Source of the DNA: Clostridia bacterium | GTDB taxonomy: Bacteria; Bacillota; Clostridia; Christensenellales; Aristaeellaceae | DNA length: 17,108 nt | Direction of reading: 5' to 3' | Assembly: GCA_016295665.1 (NCBI GenBank) | Contig: JAEDKS010000035.1 | Span: 1 to 17,108, forward strand | Part shown: one piece after another, positions 6,156 to 14,106 of the stretch | Numbering within the stretch: position 1 is the stretch's first letter | Layout: each line of letters begins with the position of its first letter | Translations under genes and position numbers: made by a program | The notes under the pieces: generated by a model | The model's input: the letters and a program-made list of their open reading frames with translations, nothing else | Told to the model about the DNA's origin: nothing | Databases searched by the model: none

Positions 6156-7547
6156 TTGTTCGGACCACGCAAAAGGAAGCAGACAGCGCTGCGCATCATC
6201 ATTGTCGGCTGCGGCAAGGTGGGCCACACGCTGACGGAGCAGCTCGTCCGGGAGGGACACGACATCACGGTGGTGGACACGGACAGTCACGTGCTCTCCA
6301 ACCTGAATGAATCCTACGACGTGATGACCGTATCCGGCAACGGCGCCAGCCGTCAGGTGCTGGAGAGCGCCGGCCTCAAGGAGGCCGACATGGTGATCGC
6401 CGTGACCGGCTCCGATGAGCTGAACATGCTCTGCTGCACCATCGCTCGGAAGGCGGGCGGCTCGCTGTCCGCCATCGCGCGGGTGCGCAACCCCGACTAC
6501 AGCGAGGAGCTGACCTACCTGCGGCAGCAGCTGGGGCTCTCCATGATTATCAATCCGGAGATGGAGGCGGCCCGCGAGATTGCCCGGGTCATCGCCCGCC
6601 CCCAGGCGCTGACCGTCAGCGCCTTCGCCAAGGGACAGGCGGAGCTGGTGCAGTTCATGATCCCCCGGGGCAACCGGCTGTGCGGCATGAGCGTCATGGA
6701 GATGAACAACCTGTTCCCCTTCGGCTTCCTGGCCTGCGCCGTGGAGCGGGACGGCATCGTGACCATCCCCGACGGCTCCTTCGTGCTGGAGGAGGGGGAC
6801 GAGCTGAGCCTGCTGTCCGCCTCCAACGACGCCTACCGCATCTTCCCCACCATCGGGATGTACGCTCCCCATGCCCGCACCTGCCTCATCATCGGCGGCG
6901 GACGGGTGACCTACTACCTGGCGCGCAAGCTGCTGGAGCAGAAGGTGGAGGTGCGCATCATCGAGCAGAACAGCCGCCGCTGCGAGGAGCTGACCAGCCT
7001 GCTGCCGAACGCCACGGTCATCTACGGCGACGGCACCAACGAGGAGCTGCTGCGGGAGGAGGGGCTGGAGACCACCGACGCCTTCGTCCCCCTGACCGAC
7101 GTGGATGAGGAGAACATCCTGCTCACCCTGTACGCCCAGCGGGTGTCAAACGCCAAGACCATCACCAAGATTAACCGCATCACCTTCAACAACGTGATCG
7201 ACAGCCTGCAGCTGGGCAGCGTGGTCTATCCCAAGTACATCACCGCCGAGCTGATTATCGCCTACGTCCGCGCCCGTCAGAACTCCATCGGCAGCAACGT
7301 GGAGACGCTGTATCACCTGTTCGACAACCGGGTGGAGGTCGTGGAATTCCACGTGGAAAAGGATGCCCCGGTCATCGGCATTCCCCTGATGGAGCTGAAA
7401 ACCAAGGACAACCTGCGCATCGCCTGCATCAGCCACAACGGGCGGATGATCTTCCCCCGCGGTCAGGACAGGATTCAGGCGGGCGATCACGTCATCATCG
7501 TCACCACCCACACCGGGTTCGGGGACATCGGCGATATTCTGGCCTGA
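6156..7547 (+). CDS. trkA: Trk potassium uptake regulatory protein TrkA
   Basis: The cytoplasmic NAD(H)-binding gating subunit of the Trk potassium channel, 463 residues, close to the usual length. It is a tandem of two RCK units. The first Rossmann fold has GCGKVG (18-23) and an acidic residue after the second strand (VVDTD). The second begins at TCLIIGGGRV (about 246) with IIEQN at the matching position. Each is followed by a TrkA-C domain; the last ends in a GDHVIIVTT-type strand. The start is TTG at 6156, with GGAGG at 6142-6146 nine bases upstream. The longer ATG-started reading would begin within the -10 box and adds a non-conserved tail. TrkH begins 20 bases downstream in the same operon, so channel and regulator are co-made. 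Confidence 0.95.
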   Translation: MFGPRKRKQTALRIIIVGCGKVGHTLTEQLVREGHDITVVDTDSHVLSNLNESYDVMTVSGNGASRQVLESAGLKEADMVIAVTGSDELNMLCCTIARKAGGSLSAIARVRNPDYSEELTYLRQQLGLSMIINPEMEAAREIARVIARPQALTVSAFAKGQAELVQFMIPRGNRLCGMSVMEMNNLFPFGFLACAVERDGIVTIPDGSFVLEEGDELSLLSASNDAYRIFPTIGMYAPHARTCLIIGGGRVTYYLARKLLEQKVEVRIIEQNSRRCEELTSLLPNATVIYGDGTNEELLREEGLETTDAFVPLTDVDEENILLTLYAQRVSNAKTITKINRITFNNVIDSLQLGSVVYPKYITAELIIAYVRARQNSIGSNVETLYHLFDNRVEVVEFHVEKDAPVIGIPLMELKTKDNLRIACISHNGRMIFPRGQDRIQAGDHVIIVTTHTGFGDIGDILA

Positions 7548-7567
7548 CGAGGTGAGCAACTGCTGCC

Positions 7568-9046
7568 ATGAATATAACAACCATTGTGTATATCCTGGGC
7601 TGGATTCTGCGCATCGAGTCGGCCTTCCTGCTGCTGCCCGCGCTGGTCTCCGCCTGCTACCGTGAGCCCGCCAGCATGGCGTTTCTGGGCGTGAGCGCCC
7701 TGTGCCTGCTCACCGGCTGGCTGCTGGGCCGCCGCAAGCCCCAGAAGCTGGCCTTCTACGCCAAGGAAGCCTATGCCGTGACCGCCCTGGGTTGGATTGT
7801 GATGAGCCTTTTCGGCTGTATGCCGTTCATGCTCACCGGGGAGATTCCCCACTTCGTGGATGCCTTCTTTGAGATGGTCTCCGGCTTCACCACCACCGGC
7901 GCCAGCGTGGTCGCCAACGTGGAGCTGCTGTCCCACGGCACCAATCTGTGGCGCTGCTTCTCCCACTGGATCGGCGGCATGGGCGTGCTGGTGTTCCTGC
8001 TGGCGGTGATGCCGATGGTGAGCGGCTCCAACCTGAACCTGATGCGCGCCGAGAGCCCCGGCCCCTCCGTGGGCAAGCTGGTGCCCCGGATGCGCTACAC
8101 CGCGCGGATTCTCTACTGCATGTACTTTGCCCTGACCATGGCGGAGATCGTGTGCCTGCTCGTGGCGGGCATGTCGGTGTTTGACGCCGTGTGCACCGCC
8201 TTCGGCACGGCGGGCACCGGCGGCTTCGGCGTTCGGGCGGACTCCATCGCCGGGTACTCCCCCGCCATTCAGTGGATTGTGACCGTGTTCATGGTGCTCT
8301 TTGGCGTCAACTTCAACGTGTACTTTCTGCTGTATGCCCGGCACTTCCGCGAGGCCCTCCGCAGCGAGGAGGTGCGCGTCTATCTGGGCGTCATTCTGGC
8401 TGCGACCGTCCTCATCACCATGAACTGCTTCGACGGCGACCTGACCCCGGAGCACAACGTGCGCAACGCCGCCTTCCAGGTGTCCTCCATCATCACCACC
8501 ACCGGCTATGCCACCGTGGACTTTGACCTGTGGCCCACCCTGTCCAAGCTGATTCTGGTGCTGCTGATGTTCATCGGCGCCTGTGCCGGCTCCACCGGCG
8601 GCGGTCTGAAGGTCTCCCGGTTCGTCATCGCCGCCAAGATGCTCATCCGCCACCTGCGCGGCTACATCCACCCCCGGGAGGTGCGCGCCATCCGCTTTGA
8701 GGGCCACGACGTGGGCGAGGACACGCTCCGCTCCATGTTCGTCTACCTCTTTGCCGCGATGATGATCTTCTGCGTCTCGGTGCTGCTGGTGTCTCTGGAG
8801 AATCAGGATCTGGTCAGCACCGTCACCGCCGTCGCCGCCACCTTCAACAACATCGGCCCCGGCCTCGGCACCGCCGGCCCCACCTCCAACTTCGCCGGCT
8901 TCACCGTGCTCAGCAAGCTGGTCATGATCTTCGACATGCTCGCCGGGCGCCTGGAGGTGTTCCCCATGCTGGTGCTGCTCTACCCCCTGTCCTGGCGGCG
9001 CACCGTGCGCGCAGAGCGCAAGCGCATGGCCCGGCACGGCAGGTAG
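7568..9046 (+). CDS. trkH: Trk potassium channel subunit TrkH
   Basis: The membrane pore subunit of the Trk/Ktr/HKT superfamily, 492 residues, full length. Four membrane-pore-membrane repeats are recognisable by their filter loops: SGFTTTGAS (about 97-105), GTAGTGGFGV (about 215-224), ITTTGYATVDFD (about 311-322) and NNIGPGLGT (about 428-436). The glycine in each loop, needed for potassium selectivity, is present. The conserved GGMGVLVF (about 136-143) and CAGSTGGGLK (about 341-350) segments are also seen. The ATG at 7568 follows GAGGTGAG (7549-7556) with rather long spacing. It works with TrkA encoded just upstream, and the operon ends in the bidirectional terminator that follows. Confidence 0.96.
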   Translation: MNITTIVYILGWILRIESAFLLLPALVSACYREPASMAFLGVSALCLLTGWLLGRRKPQKLAFYAKEAYAVTALGWIVMSLFGCMPFMLTGEIPHFVDAFFEMVSGFTTTGASVVANVELLSHGTNLWRCFSHWIGGMGVLVFLLAVMPMVSGSNLNLMRAESPGPSVGKLVPRMRYTARILYCMYFALTMAEIVCLLVAGMSVFDAVCTAFGTAGTGGFGVRADSIAGYSPAIQWIVTVFMVLFGVNFNVYFLLYARHFREALRSEEVRVYLGVILAATVLITMNCFDGDLTPEHNVRNAAFQVSSIITTTGYATVDFDLWPTLSKLILVLLMFIGACAGSTGGGLKVSRFVIAAKMLIRHLRGYIHPREVRAIRFEGHDVGEDTLRSMFVYLFAAMMIFCVSVLLVSLENQDLVSTVTAVAATFNNIGPGLGTAGPTSNFAGFTVLSKLVMIFDMLAGRLEVFPMLVLLYPLSWRRTVRAERKRMARHGR

Positions 9047-9051
9047 CTGCT

Positions 9052-9083
9052 AAAAAAGGGATGCTCAAGCGCGTCCCTTTTTC
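9052..9083. terminator. Bidirectional terminator between trkH and GT2 gene
   Basis: AAAAAGGGA (9053-9061) pairs with TCCCTTTTT (9074-9082). The stem is preceded by an A-run and followed by a T-run, so it can end transcripts from both convergent operons. It sits just after the trkH stop and just before the stop of the minus-strand glycosyltransferase. Confidence 0.85.
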
Positions 9084-9084
9084 T

Positions 9085-10044
9085 TTATCTTCGTCCTTTC
9101 CCCCTGTCCCTGAGTCGCTCCAGCGGGTAGCCGCAGGTCACGCCCGTGACCCTTCGACGGAGCAGGTGGGCGAAGTAGCGCAGCACGTCCGGCGTGCGCA
9201 GCCCGTGCTCCCGCATCAGCGCCCGGCATGAGCGCGGGTCGCTCCGCTCCGACAGCACGGCCCGGATCTGCTGCAGGGCCAGCATGCGCAGCACCATCCG
9301 CTGCTCCTCCTCCGGCAGCGCCTGAATGTCCGGCCGGAACTTGTCCAGGAACTGCCGGGTCACCTCCAGCATGCGGACGCCCGGGCGCGGGTGCAGGTTG
9401 ACCACGAGGCCCGCCACGTCCACAAAGCCGAGCTGCCAGCCCTTGAGCAGACGCACCATGAACTCCATGTCCTGATTGCGCACAAAGGATTCGTCGAACC
9501 CGCCCAGCGCCTCCACGACCTCGCGCCGCACCATCAGATTGGAGCCGGCATGGAGGAACAGGTTCCGGGCCAGCTCCTCCCGGAGCAGCCAGCCCTGCCG
9601 CGTCTCGCCGCTGCGGGACACGGTGCGCCCGTCCCTGCGATCCGTGTAGCGGGTATAGCAGGCGCCCCAGGTGCTGTCGTGCGCGTCGAGGAACGCGGCC
9701 TGCGCCGCCATCTTCCCGGGAAGAAAGAGGTCGTCATCGTCCAGGAACATCAGGTACCCGCCCCGGGCGGCGCGGATGCCGGTATTCCGGGCAGCGGAGC
9801 CGTTCCGGCGCTCCGGATGCTGAAGGTAGCGGAGGTTGGCATGCCGCGCCAGCAGGGGCCGCAGCCGCTGCTCCGTCCGTTCCCGCTCGGGGCAGGGGCC
9901 GCTGTCATCCACCACGATGACCTCAAAGTCCGGGTAATCGGAAGCCAGCGCGGAGGCGACGCTTTCCAGCAGCTGTTCGGGGCGGCGGCGGGTAGGGATG
10001 ATGACGCTGACGGGCGTTACGGTCGTGCGGGGTGCTGTCGTCAT
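9085..10044 (-). CDS. Family 2 glycosyltransferase
   Basis: A GT-A fold sugar transferase of 319 residues. The N-terminal strand SVIIPTRRRPEQLLESV (about 13-29), VVDDSGP (about 44-50), the NGSAARNTGI loop (81-90) and the metal-binding run FLDDDD (100-105) are standard for GT2 enzymes. The acceptor-side motif GGFDESFVRNQDMEF (181-195) holds the candidate catalytic base. The last 100 residues are helical and basic with no membrane helix, so it is probably a peripheral cytoplasmic enzyme. A good ribosome binding site (GGAGGAG, minus strand) precedes the ATG, which overlaps the stop of the upstream GT4 gene as ATGA. Donor and acceptor are unknown; cell-surface polysaccharide or glycolipid synthesis is the likely setting. 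Confidence 0.9.
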   Translation of the reverse strand: MTTAPRTTVTPVSVIIPTRRRPEQLLESVASALASDYPDFEVIVVDDSGPCPERERTEQRLRPLLARHANLRYLQHPERRNGSAARNTGIRAARGGYLMFLDDDDLFLPGKMAAQAAFLDAHDSTWGACYTRYTDRRDGRTVSRSGETRQGWLLREELARNLFLHAGSNLMVRREVVEALGGFDESFVRNQDMEFMVRLLKGWQLGFVDVAGLVVNLHPRPGVRMLEVTRQFLDKFRPDIQALPEEEQRMVLRMLALQQIRAVLSERSDPRSCRALMREHGLRTPDVLRYFAHLLRRRVTGVTCGYPLERLRDRGKGRR

Positions 10045-11168
10045 GTGGGTTCTCCTCCAAGCAGTTCGATGGCCTCCCGGCAGTAGCGATCCACCACATT
10101 CTGCCGGTCGTAGTGCGCCTCCACGTGCCGCCGTCCGGCCTGCCCCATGGCGACCTTCTCCGCATAGGGCAGGCGCATGAAGCGCACCAGGCAGTCGTAC
10201 AGCGCCTCCTCATCCCCGGCAGGGAACAGGAAGCCCGTCTTGCCGTCGATGACCACATCCCGGGAGCCGTTGACTCGGGACGCGATGCAGGCCCGCCCAC
10301 AGGCGCTGCCCTCCATCAGCGAGTTCGGCACGCCCTCGCCGCCCAGGGAGGGCAGCACCACACAGTGACATGCCCGCAGCACGGGGTCGATGGGCGAACA
10401 GAGCCCGTGGTCGATCAGCACCCCGGCCTCCCGCAGCGCCTTGACGCGCTTCTGATAGCGACTCGCTTCCACGACACCGGCGATATGAAAGCGGCAGGGC
10501 AGCTTCTCCCGGGCCATCCGCTCCGCGCAGGCAAACAGCGTGTCCACGCCCTTGATCGCCACCACCCGGCCCACGAACACGAAGTGCGTGATCCCGTCCG
10601 GCGGCATGGGGGACGGGGTGTGCAGCGTCAGGTTCACGCCGCTGCCCCAGGGAAGCAGCTCACCGTTTCCGCCGAGCAGGTGATGCGTCTGAAAGTAGTG
10701 CATGTCCTCCCGGTTCTGGAAAAAGACCCGATGGGCGTGGGGCAGAGCATACCGGTAGAGATGGCGGATCACCGCGCTGAGCCCGTTGTTCTTCAGGAAC
10801 GCGGCCCCGGTGCCGGTGATGTTGCACACGATGGGGCACCCGGCCCGGTGCGCCGTCAGGGTGCCATAGATATTCGGCTTGATGGTGAAGGAAAGGACGA
10901 GGTCGGGCCTGAGCCTTTGAAAGAGCGCCCGGTACTGCCCCAGCAGCCCCAGCTCCACAAGCGGGTTGCAGCCGTGCCGGGAGAGCGTTACATGATGAAT
11001 CAGGCAGCCCATGTCCAGAAGATCGCGCTCATCCCCGGCGTCTGGCATCACAAGATGCACCTCGGCCCCCAGGCCAAGCAGCGCCCGCAGAAGCTCCATC
11101 CGGAACCAGCGGATGGTCTTGATGTCATTGGCAAGCACAAGAATGCGCTTCCCCGTGAGCGCCCCCAT
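10041..11168 (-). CDS. Family 4 glycosyltransferase
   Basis: A GT-B fold sugar transferase of 375 residues. The N-terminal domain starts with KRILVLANDIKTIRWFR and has the acceptor-side segments SFTIKPNIYG (93-102) and NITGTGAAFL (116-125), which recall the PglA/CapM-like branch that adds sugars to lipid-linked intermediates. The C-terminal domain has FVGRVVAIKGVD (198-209) and the E-x7-E pair E278/E286 in GGEGVPNSLMEGSA, typical of retaining GT4 enzymes using a nucleotide sugar. It is first in a two-gene operon with the GT2 gene (ATGA overlap), so the two probably act in sequence on one glycan. A GGAGG-rich stretch lies upstream of the ATG at 11168. The exact sugar cannot be told. Confidence 0.9.
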   Translation of the reverse strand: MGALTGKRILVLANDIKTIRWFRMELLRALLGLGAEVHLVMPDAGDERDLLDMGCLIHHVTLSRHGCNPLVELGLLGQYRALFQRLRPDLVLSFTIKPNIYGTLTAHRAGCPIVCNITGTGAAFLKNNGLSAVIRHLYRYALPHAHRVFFQNREDMHYFQTHHLLGGNGELLPWGSGVNLTLHTPSPMPPDGITHFVFVGRVVAIKGVDTLFACAERMAREKLPCRFHIAGVVEASRYQKRVKALREAGVLIDHGLCSPIDPVLRACHCVVLPSLGGEGVPNSLMEGSACGRACIASRVNGSRDVVIDGKTGFLFPAGDEEALYDCLVRFMRLPYAEKVAMGQAGRRHVEAHYDRQNVVDRYCREAIELLGGEPT

Positions 11169-11206
11169 GCGGCTTTCCCCCCTCCGACCGATGCGTGATG
11201 GAAATA

Positions 11207-11235
11207 ATCATACACAGCGGGGGCGGAATTTACAA
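11207..11235 (-). promoter_or_regulatory. Promoter of the glycosyltransferase pair
   Basis: On the minus strand, -35 TTGTAA (11230-11235) and -10 TATGAT (11207-11212) are separated by 17 bases, within an unusually AT-rich patch (11201-11290) for this genome. The palindrome ACAATTGT (11240-11247) sits just upstream of the -35 box and may be a regulator site. Confidence 0.6.
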
Positions 11236-11354
11236 GATAACAATTGTGTAGTTTTGTTCTTACTGTCGCTATTTTGATAAAAATTGTCGAATGGATGCGA
11301 TGCATAGCCTGCCTCCTGGGCCAGAGCGCCGTCCCTTCGGCCAGGAAAAGTGCA

Positions 11355-11382
11355 TTGACACGGTAGACAAATGCGCTATAAT
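11355..11382 (+). promoter_or_regulatory. Near-consensus promoter of rhodanese-TtcA gene
   Basis: Perfect TTGACA (11355-11360) and perfect TATAAT (11377-11382) are separated by 16 bases. The start is expected near 11389, with a leader of about 56 bases. This implies strong, largely unregulated expression. Confidence 0.85.
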
Positions 11383-11444
11383 GATTCAGGATGCGGCTGC
11401 CCGCCCTGTGCGCGATTCCGCCGCATCCCGCAGGAGGAAATGGC

Positions 11445-12587
11445 ATGGAACGGTTGCCTCTGGAAATCACGATGGAAGCCCTGTCCCGGGAGCCCGAGGG
11501 CAGCTATCTGCTGGCGGACATGCGCTCGGCAGAGGAGCGGGAGCGCGGGGGCATTCCGGGCGCCATAGCGCTCTCCCCGCAGGAGGTGGAGAGCTGGTGC
11601 CCGGAGACGGATGTGCCCGTGGTGCTGGTCTGCGCCCGGGGCATCTTCAGCCAGGATGCCGCACAGACGCTGCGGGATCGCGGCATCTGCGCCTCCAGCC
11701 TGATGGGCGGCTATCCGGCGTGGCTGCTCCATCACCTGGCGCAGCAGGAGGCGGAGGCGGTCGCGGCCCGGGCGGAGGCCAGTCTGGAGAAGAAGTTCCG
11801 CCAGAAGCTGTGGAGCAAGTTCACCCGGGCCATCAAGACCTACGACCTGCTCCAGCCCGGCGACCGCGTCGCGGTGTGCATCTCCGGCGGCAAGGACTCC
11901 ATGCTGATGGCGAAGCTGTTCCAGAAGCTCCGGCGGCACACCCGGTTTCCGTTCGACGTGGAATATCTGGTGATGGATCCGGGCTACAGCCCTGCCAATC
12001 GCCAGATCATCGAGGAGAATGCGCGCAAGCTCGCCATTCCCATCCACATCTTCGAGACGGACATCTTCGACTCTGTCTACCATGCCCCCAAATCGCCCTG
12101 CTACCTGTGCGCACGGATGCGCCGGGGCTACCTGTACAGCTTCGCCCGGAAGCTCGGCTGCAACAAGATCGCCCTCGGGCACCACTTCGACGACGTGATC
12201 GAGACTATCCTGATGGGCATGCTCTACGGTGCGCAGATTCAGACGATGATGCCCAAGCTCCACGCCACCAACTTCGAGGGCATGGAGCTGATCCGCCCCC
12301 TGTACCTGATTCGAGAGGACGACATCAAGGCCTGGCGCGACTATAACAACCTGCACTTCATCCAGTGCGCGTGCAAGTTCACGGACACCTGCACCACCTG
12401 CAGCAGCGAGGAGAATCCCTCCAAGCGGATGGAGGCCAAGGCGCTGATCCGTCAGCTGAAGGCGACCAACCCCGACATTGAGAACCACATCTTCCGCAGC
12501 GTGGAGAACGTCTGCCTGGACACGGTCATCGGCTGGAAGCAGCACGGCGTGACCCACCATTTCCTGGACACCTACGACCAGCCCTGA
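11445..12587 (+). CDS. Rhodanese-TtcA-like PP-loop fusion, probable tRNA thiolase
   Basis: A 380-residue two-domain protein. Residues 1-97 match a rhodanese domain: DMRSAEERERGGIPGAI (25-41), active loop VCARGIFS with Cys63, and GGYPAW (88-93). A helical linker (about 98-125) leads to a TtcA-family PP-loop ATPase with SGGKDS (147-152), CYLC (219-222), LGHHFDD (244-250) and RPLYLIRE (284-291). TtcA enzymes use ATP and a [4Fe-4S] cluster held by three cysteines to thiolate C32 of tRNAs; here C219, C222 and C308 match those. The end differs from TtcA: four cysteines (C308, C310, C316, C319) cluster in one short segment, followed by SSEENPSKR. The rhodanese part probably delivers persulfide sulfur in cis. 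AGGAGG (11432-11437) lies 7 bases before ATG 11445. The alternatives are a different tRNA position or a non-tRNA substrate. Confidence 0.87.
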   Translation: MERLPLEITMEALSREPEGSYLLADMRSAEERERGGIPGAIALSPQEVESWCPETDVPVVLVCARGIFSQDAAQTLRDRGICASSLMGGYPAWLLHHLAQQEAEAVAARAEASLEKKFRQKLWSKFTRAIKTYDLLQPGDRVAVCISGGKDSMLMAKLFQKLRRHTRFPFDVEYLVMDPGYSPANRQIIEENARKLAIPIHIFETDIFDSVYHAPKSPCYLCARMRRGYLYSFARKLGCNKIALGHHFDDVIETILMGMLYGAQIQTMMPKLHATNFEGMELIRPLYLIREDDIKAWRDYNNLHFIQCACKFTDTCTTCSSEENPSKRMEAKALIRQLKATNPDIENHIFRSVENVCLDTVIGWKQHGVTHHFLDTYDQP

Positions 12588-12602
12588 CCCGCCAACGCGG
12601 GC

Positions 12603-12653
12603 AACGCCCCACCAGAAGGCCGAAAAGCAGCCTCCCGGTGGGGCGTTTGTCTT
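12603..12653 (+). terminator. Terminator after rhodanese-TtcA gene
   Basis: AACGCCCCACC (12603-12613) pairs perfectly with GGTGGGGCGTT (12637-12647), an 11-bp stem with a 23-base loop that itself can fold (AGGC/GCCT). T-rich sequence TGTCTTT follows. The stem is symmetrical and may also stop the convergent operon, whose stop codon lies at 12673. Confidence 0.75.
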
Positions 12654-12672
12654 TCGGGCGACCTGCCCGCCC

Positions 12673-13050
12673 TTATGCCATGCGCTCCCGCAGCAGCGCC
12701 TCGATCTCCGCGACCGTCAGCAGCTTGCCCGCGCTCGCCACCTGCTCGTTGATGACCAGTACCGGCATGCGCATCACGCCGTAGCGCATCACCAGCTCCA
12801 TGTCGGTGATGTACGCCACCTCCAGCGTCAGCCCCAGGGCGCGAACCGCCTCGCAGGCCCGTTCATGGAGCGTGTGGCATGTCTTGCAGCCCGCCCCCAG
12901 CACCTTCACGCAGCAGATTTTGCCCTCCGCGGCCTCCGGGCAGCAGCAGGCGCCGCCCGGCACCCCCGTCTCCTCCGTGGGAGCGCCGCCGCAGGCGCAG
13001 GCGGGAGCCTTCGCTTCCTCCTGCTTCTTTCCAAGATGGAACAGAGCCAT
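12673..13050 (-). CDS. Thioredoxin-fold redox protein with Cys-rich N-terminus
   Basis: A 125-residue cytoplasmic protein. The C-terminal 80 residues match the small thioredoxin-like 'redox-active disulfide protein 2' family: strand ICCVKVLG, active site GCKTCH (Cys55/Cys58), strand LEVAYITD, cis-Pro region VMRMPVLVINE and a final helix. Before it lies a 45-residue extension packed with cysteines (C18, C20, C35, C36, C37, and C46/C47 at its end), nine in the first 58 residues including the active pair. The start at 13050 is set by AGGAGG 8 bases upstream on the minus strand. It is the last gene of the arsR-permease operon, 39 bases after the permease. Members of this family commonly accompany DUF318 permeases; the extension suggests binding of a soft metal or metalloid before or during transfer. 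Confidence 0.85.
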   Translation of the reverse strand: MALFHLGKKQEEAKAPACACGGAPTEETGVPGGACCCPEAAEGKICCVKVLGAGCKTCHTLHERACEAVRALGLTLEVAYITDMELVMRYGVMRMPVLVINEQVASAGKLLTVAEIEALLRERMA

Positions 13051-13089
13051 GATCGTATCCTCCTTGTTTTCTTCTTCCCCGCCCACCGC

Positions 13090-14091
13090 TTATAGCAGCA
13101 GGGGTGAGATCGCGTTGAAAAAGTAGCCCACCAGCATGATGCCCACCGTGCAGATGGCGATGAAGATGCCCAGCAGCTTCGGCTTCACGGCTTTGCGCAG
13201 CATGATCATGGAGGGCAGCGACAGGGTGGTCACGCCCATCATGAACGCCAGCACCACGCCCAGCTGCGCGCCCTTGGCCAGCAGCGCCTCCGCGATGGGA
13301 ATCGTGCCGAAGATATCCGCGTACATGGGAATGCCCGCCAGCGCCGCCAGCACCACGCCGAAGGGGTTGTTCTCCCCCAGCAGCCCCACGATGAACGCCT
13401 CCGGAATCCAGTTGTGGATCACCGCGCCCAGCGCCACGCCCACCAGCACATAGGGCAGCACCTTCCGGGCGGTCTGCACCACCTGCCCCCAGGCGTAGCG
13501 CAGCCGATCCCGGATGCGCAGCTGCTCCTGTGGCCCGTCCGCCATGGTGGCCCGGCGGATGAACTCCTCCACCTCACCCTCCAGGTGCAGCCGCTCGATG
13601 AGCGTGCCGCCCAGCACGGCGATCACCAGCCCCAGCACCACATAGACCACCGCCACCCGTCCGCCGAACACGCTCATCAACAGCACCAGCGACCCCAGGT
13701 CCACCATGGGCGAGGAGATCAGGAACGAGAAGGTGACGCCCAGCGGCAGCCCCGCGCTGGTGAAGCCGATGAACAGCGGAATCGACGAGCAGGAGCAGAA
13801 GGGCGTCACGGTGCCCAGCAGCGCCGCCACGCAGTTGGCGCCCAGCCCATGGAAGCGCCCGAGAATGCGCCGGCTCCGCTCCGGCGGGAAGAAGCTCTGC
13901 ACATAGGAGATCAGGAAGATCAGCACGCCCAGCAGCACCAGAATCTTCACGGTGTCATACAGGAAGAACAGCACGCTGCCGCCCAGCCGTCCCGACACGT
14001 CCAGCCCCAGCGCCGTCAGCCCCTGCCCGATCAGCCGGCTGAGCCACCGCATGCCCAGCACCTCGTCCTGAAGGAATGTCCACCAGCCCAT
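13090..14091 (-). CDS. DUF318/ArsP-type permease
   Basis: An integral membrane protein of 333 residues in the YraQ/ArsP (DUF318) family with about eight or more membrane helices in two halves. The family's conserved cysteine motif is intact as TPFCSCSS (96-103, Cys99 and Cys101), followed by IPLFIGFTSAGLPLG and SSPMVDLGS. The second half carries the equivalent GIPMYADIFGTIPIAEALLAKG and GVTTLSLPSMIMLRK motifs. ArsP members export trivalent methylated or aromatic arsenicals; other members are of unknown substrate. The upstream arsR-like regulator and the downstream cysteine-rich thioredoxin protein support a metalloid or thiol-reactive metal substrate. GGAGG sits 7 bases before the ATG on the minus strand. 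Calling it arsP outright is not justified by sequence alone. Confidence 0.87.
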   Translation of the reverse strand: MGWWTFLQDEVLGMRWLSRLIGQGLTALGLDVSGRLGGSVLFFLYDTVKILVLLGVLIFLISYVQSFFPPERSRRILGRFHGLGANCVAALLGTVTPFCSCSSIPLFIGFTSAGLPLGVTFSFLISSPMVDLGSLVLLMSVFGGRVAVVYVVLGLVIAVLGGTLIERLHLEGEVEEFIRRATMADGPQEQLRIRDRLRYAWGQVVQTARKVLPYVLVGVALGAVIHNWIPEAFIVGLLGENNPFGVVLAALAGIPMYADIFGTIPIAEALLAKGAQLGVVLAFMMGVTTLSLPSMIMLRKAVKPKLLGIFIAICTVGIMLVGYFFNAISPLLL

Positions 14092-14106
14092 CGTTTACCT
14101 CCATAA

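Noticed and set aside
7487..9037. 516-residue minus-strand ORF opposite trkH
   Set aside because: It is low-complexity (His, Gly, Ala, Gln) and antisense to a well-recognised TrkH. Long open antisense frames are a composition effect here.
12603..12653. Possible riboswitch or attenuator because of the long 23-base loop
   Set aside because: It lies between two convergent genes after both stop codons, and the perfect 11-bp stem with a T-rich tail is explained by termination.
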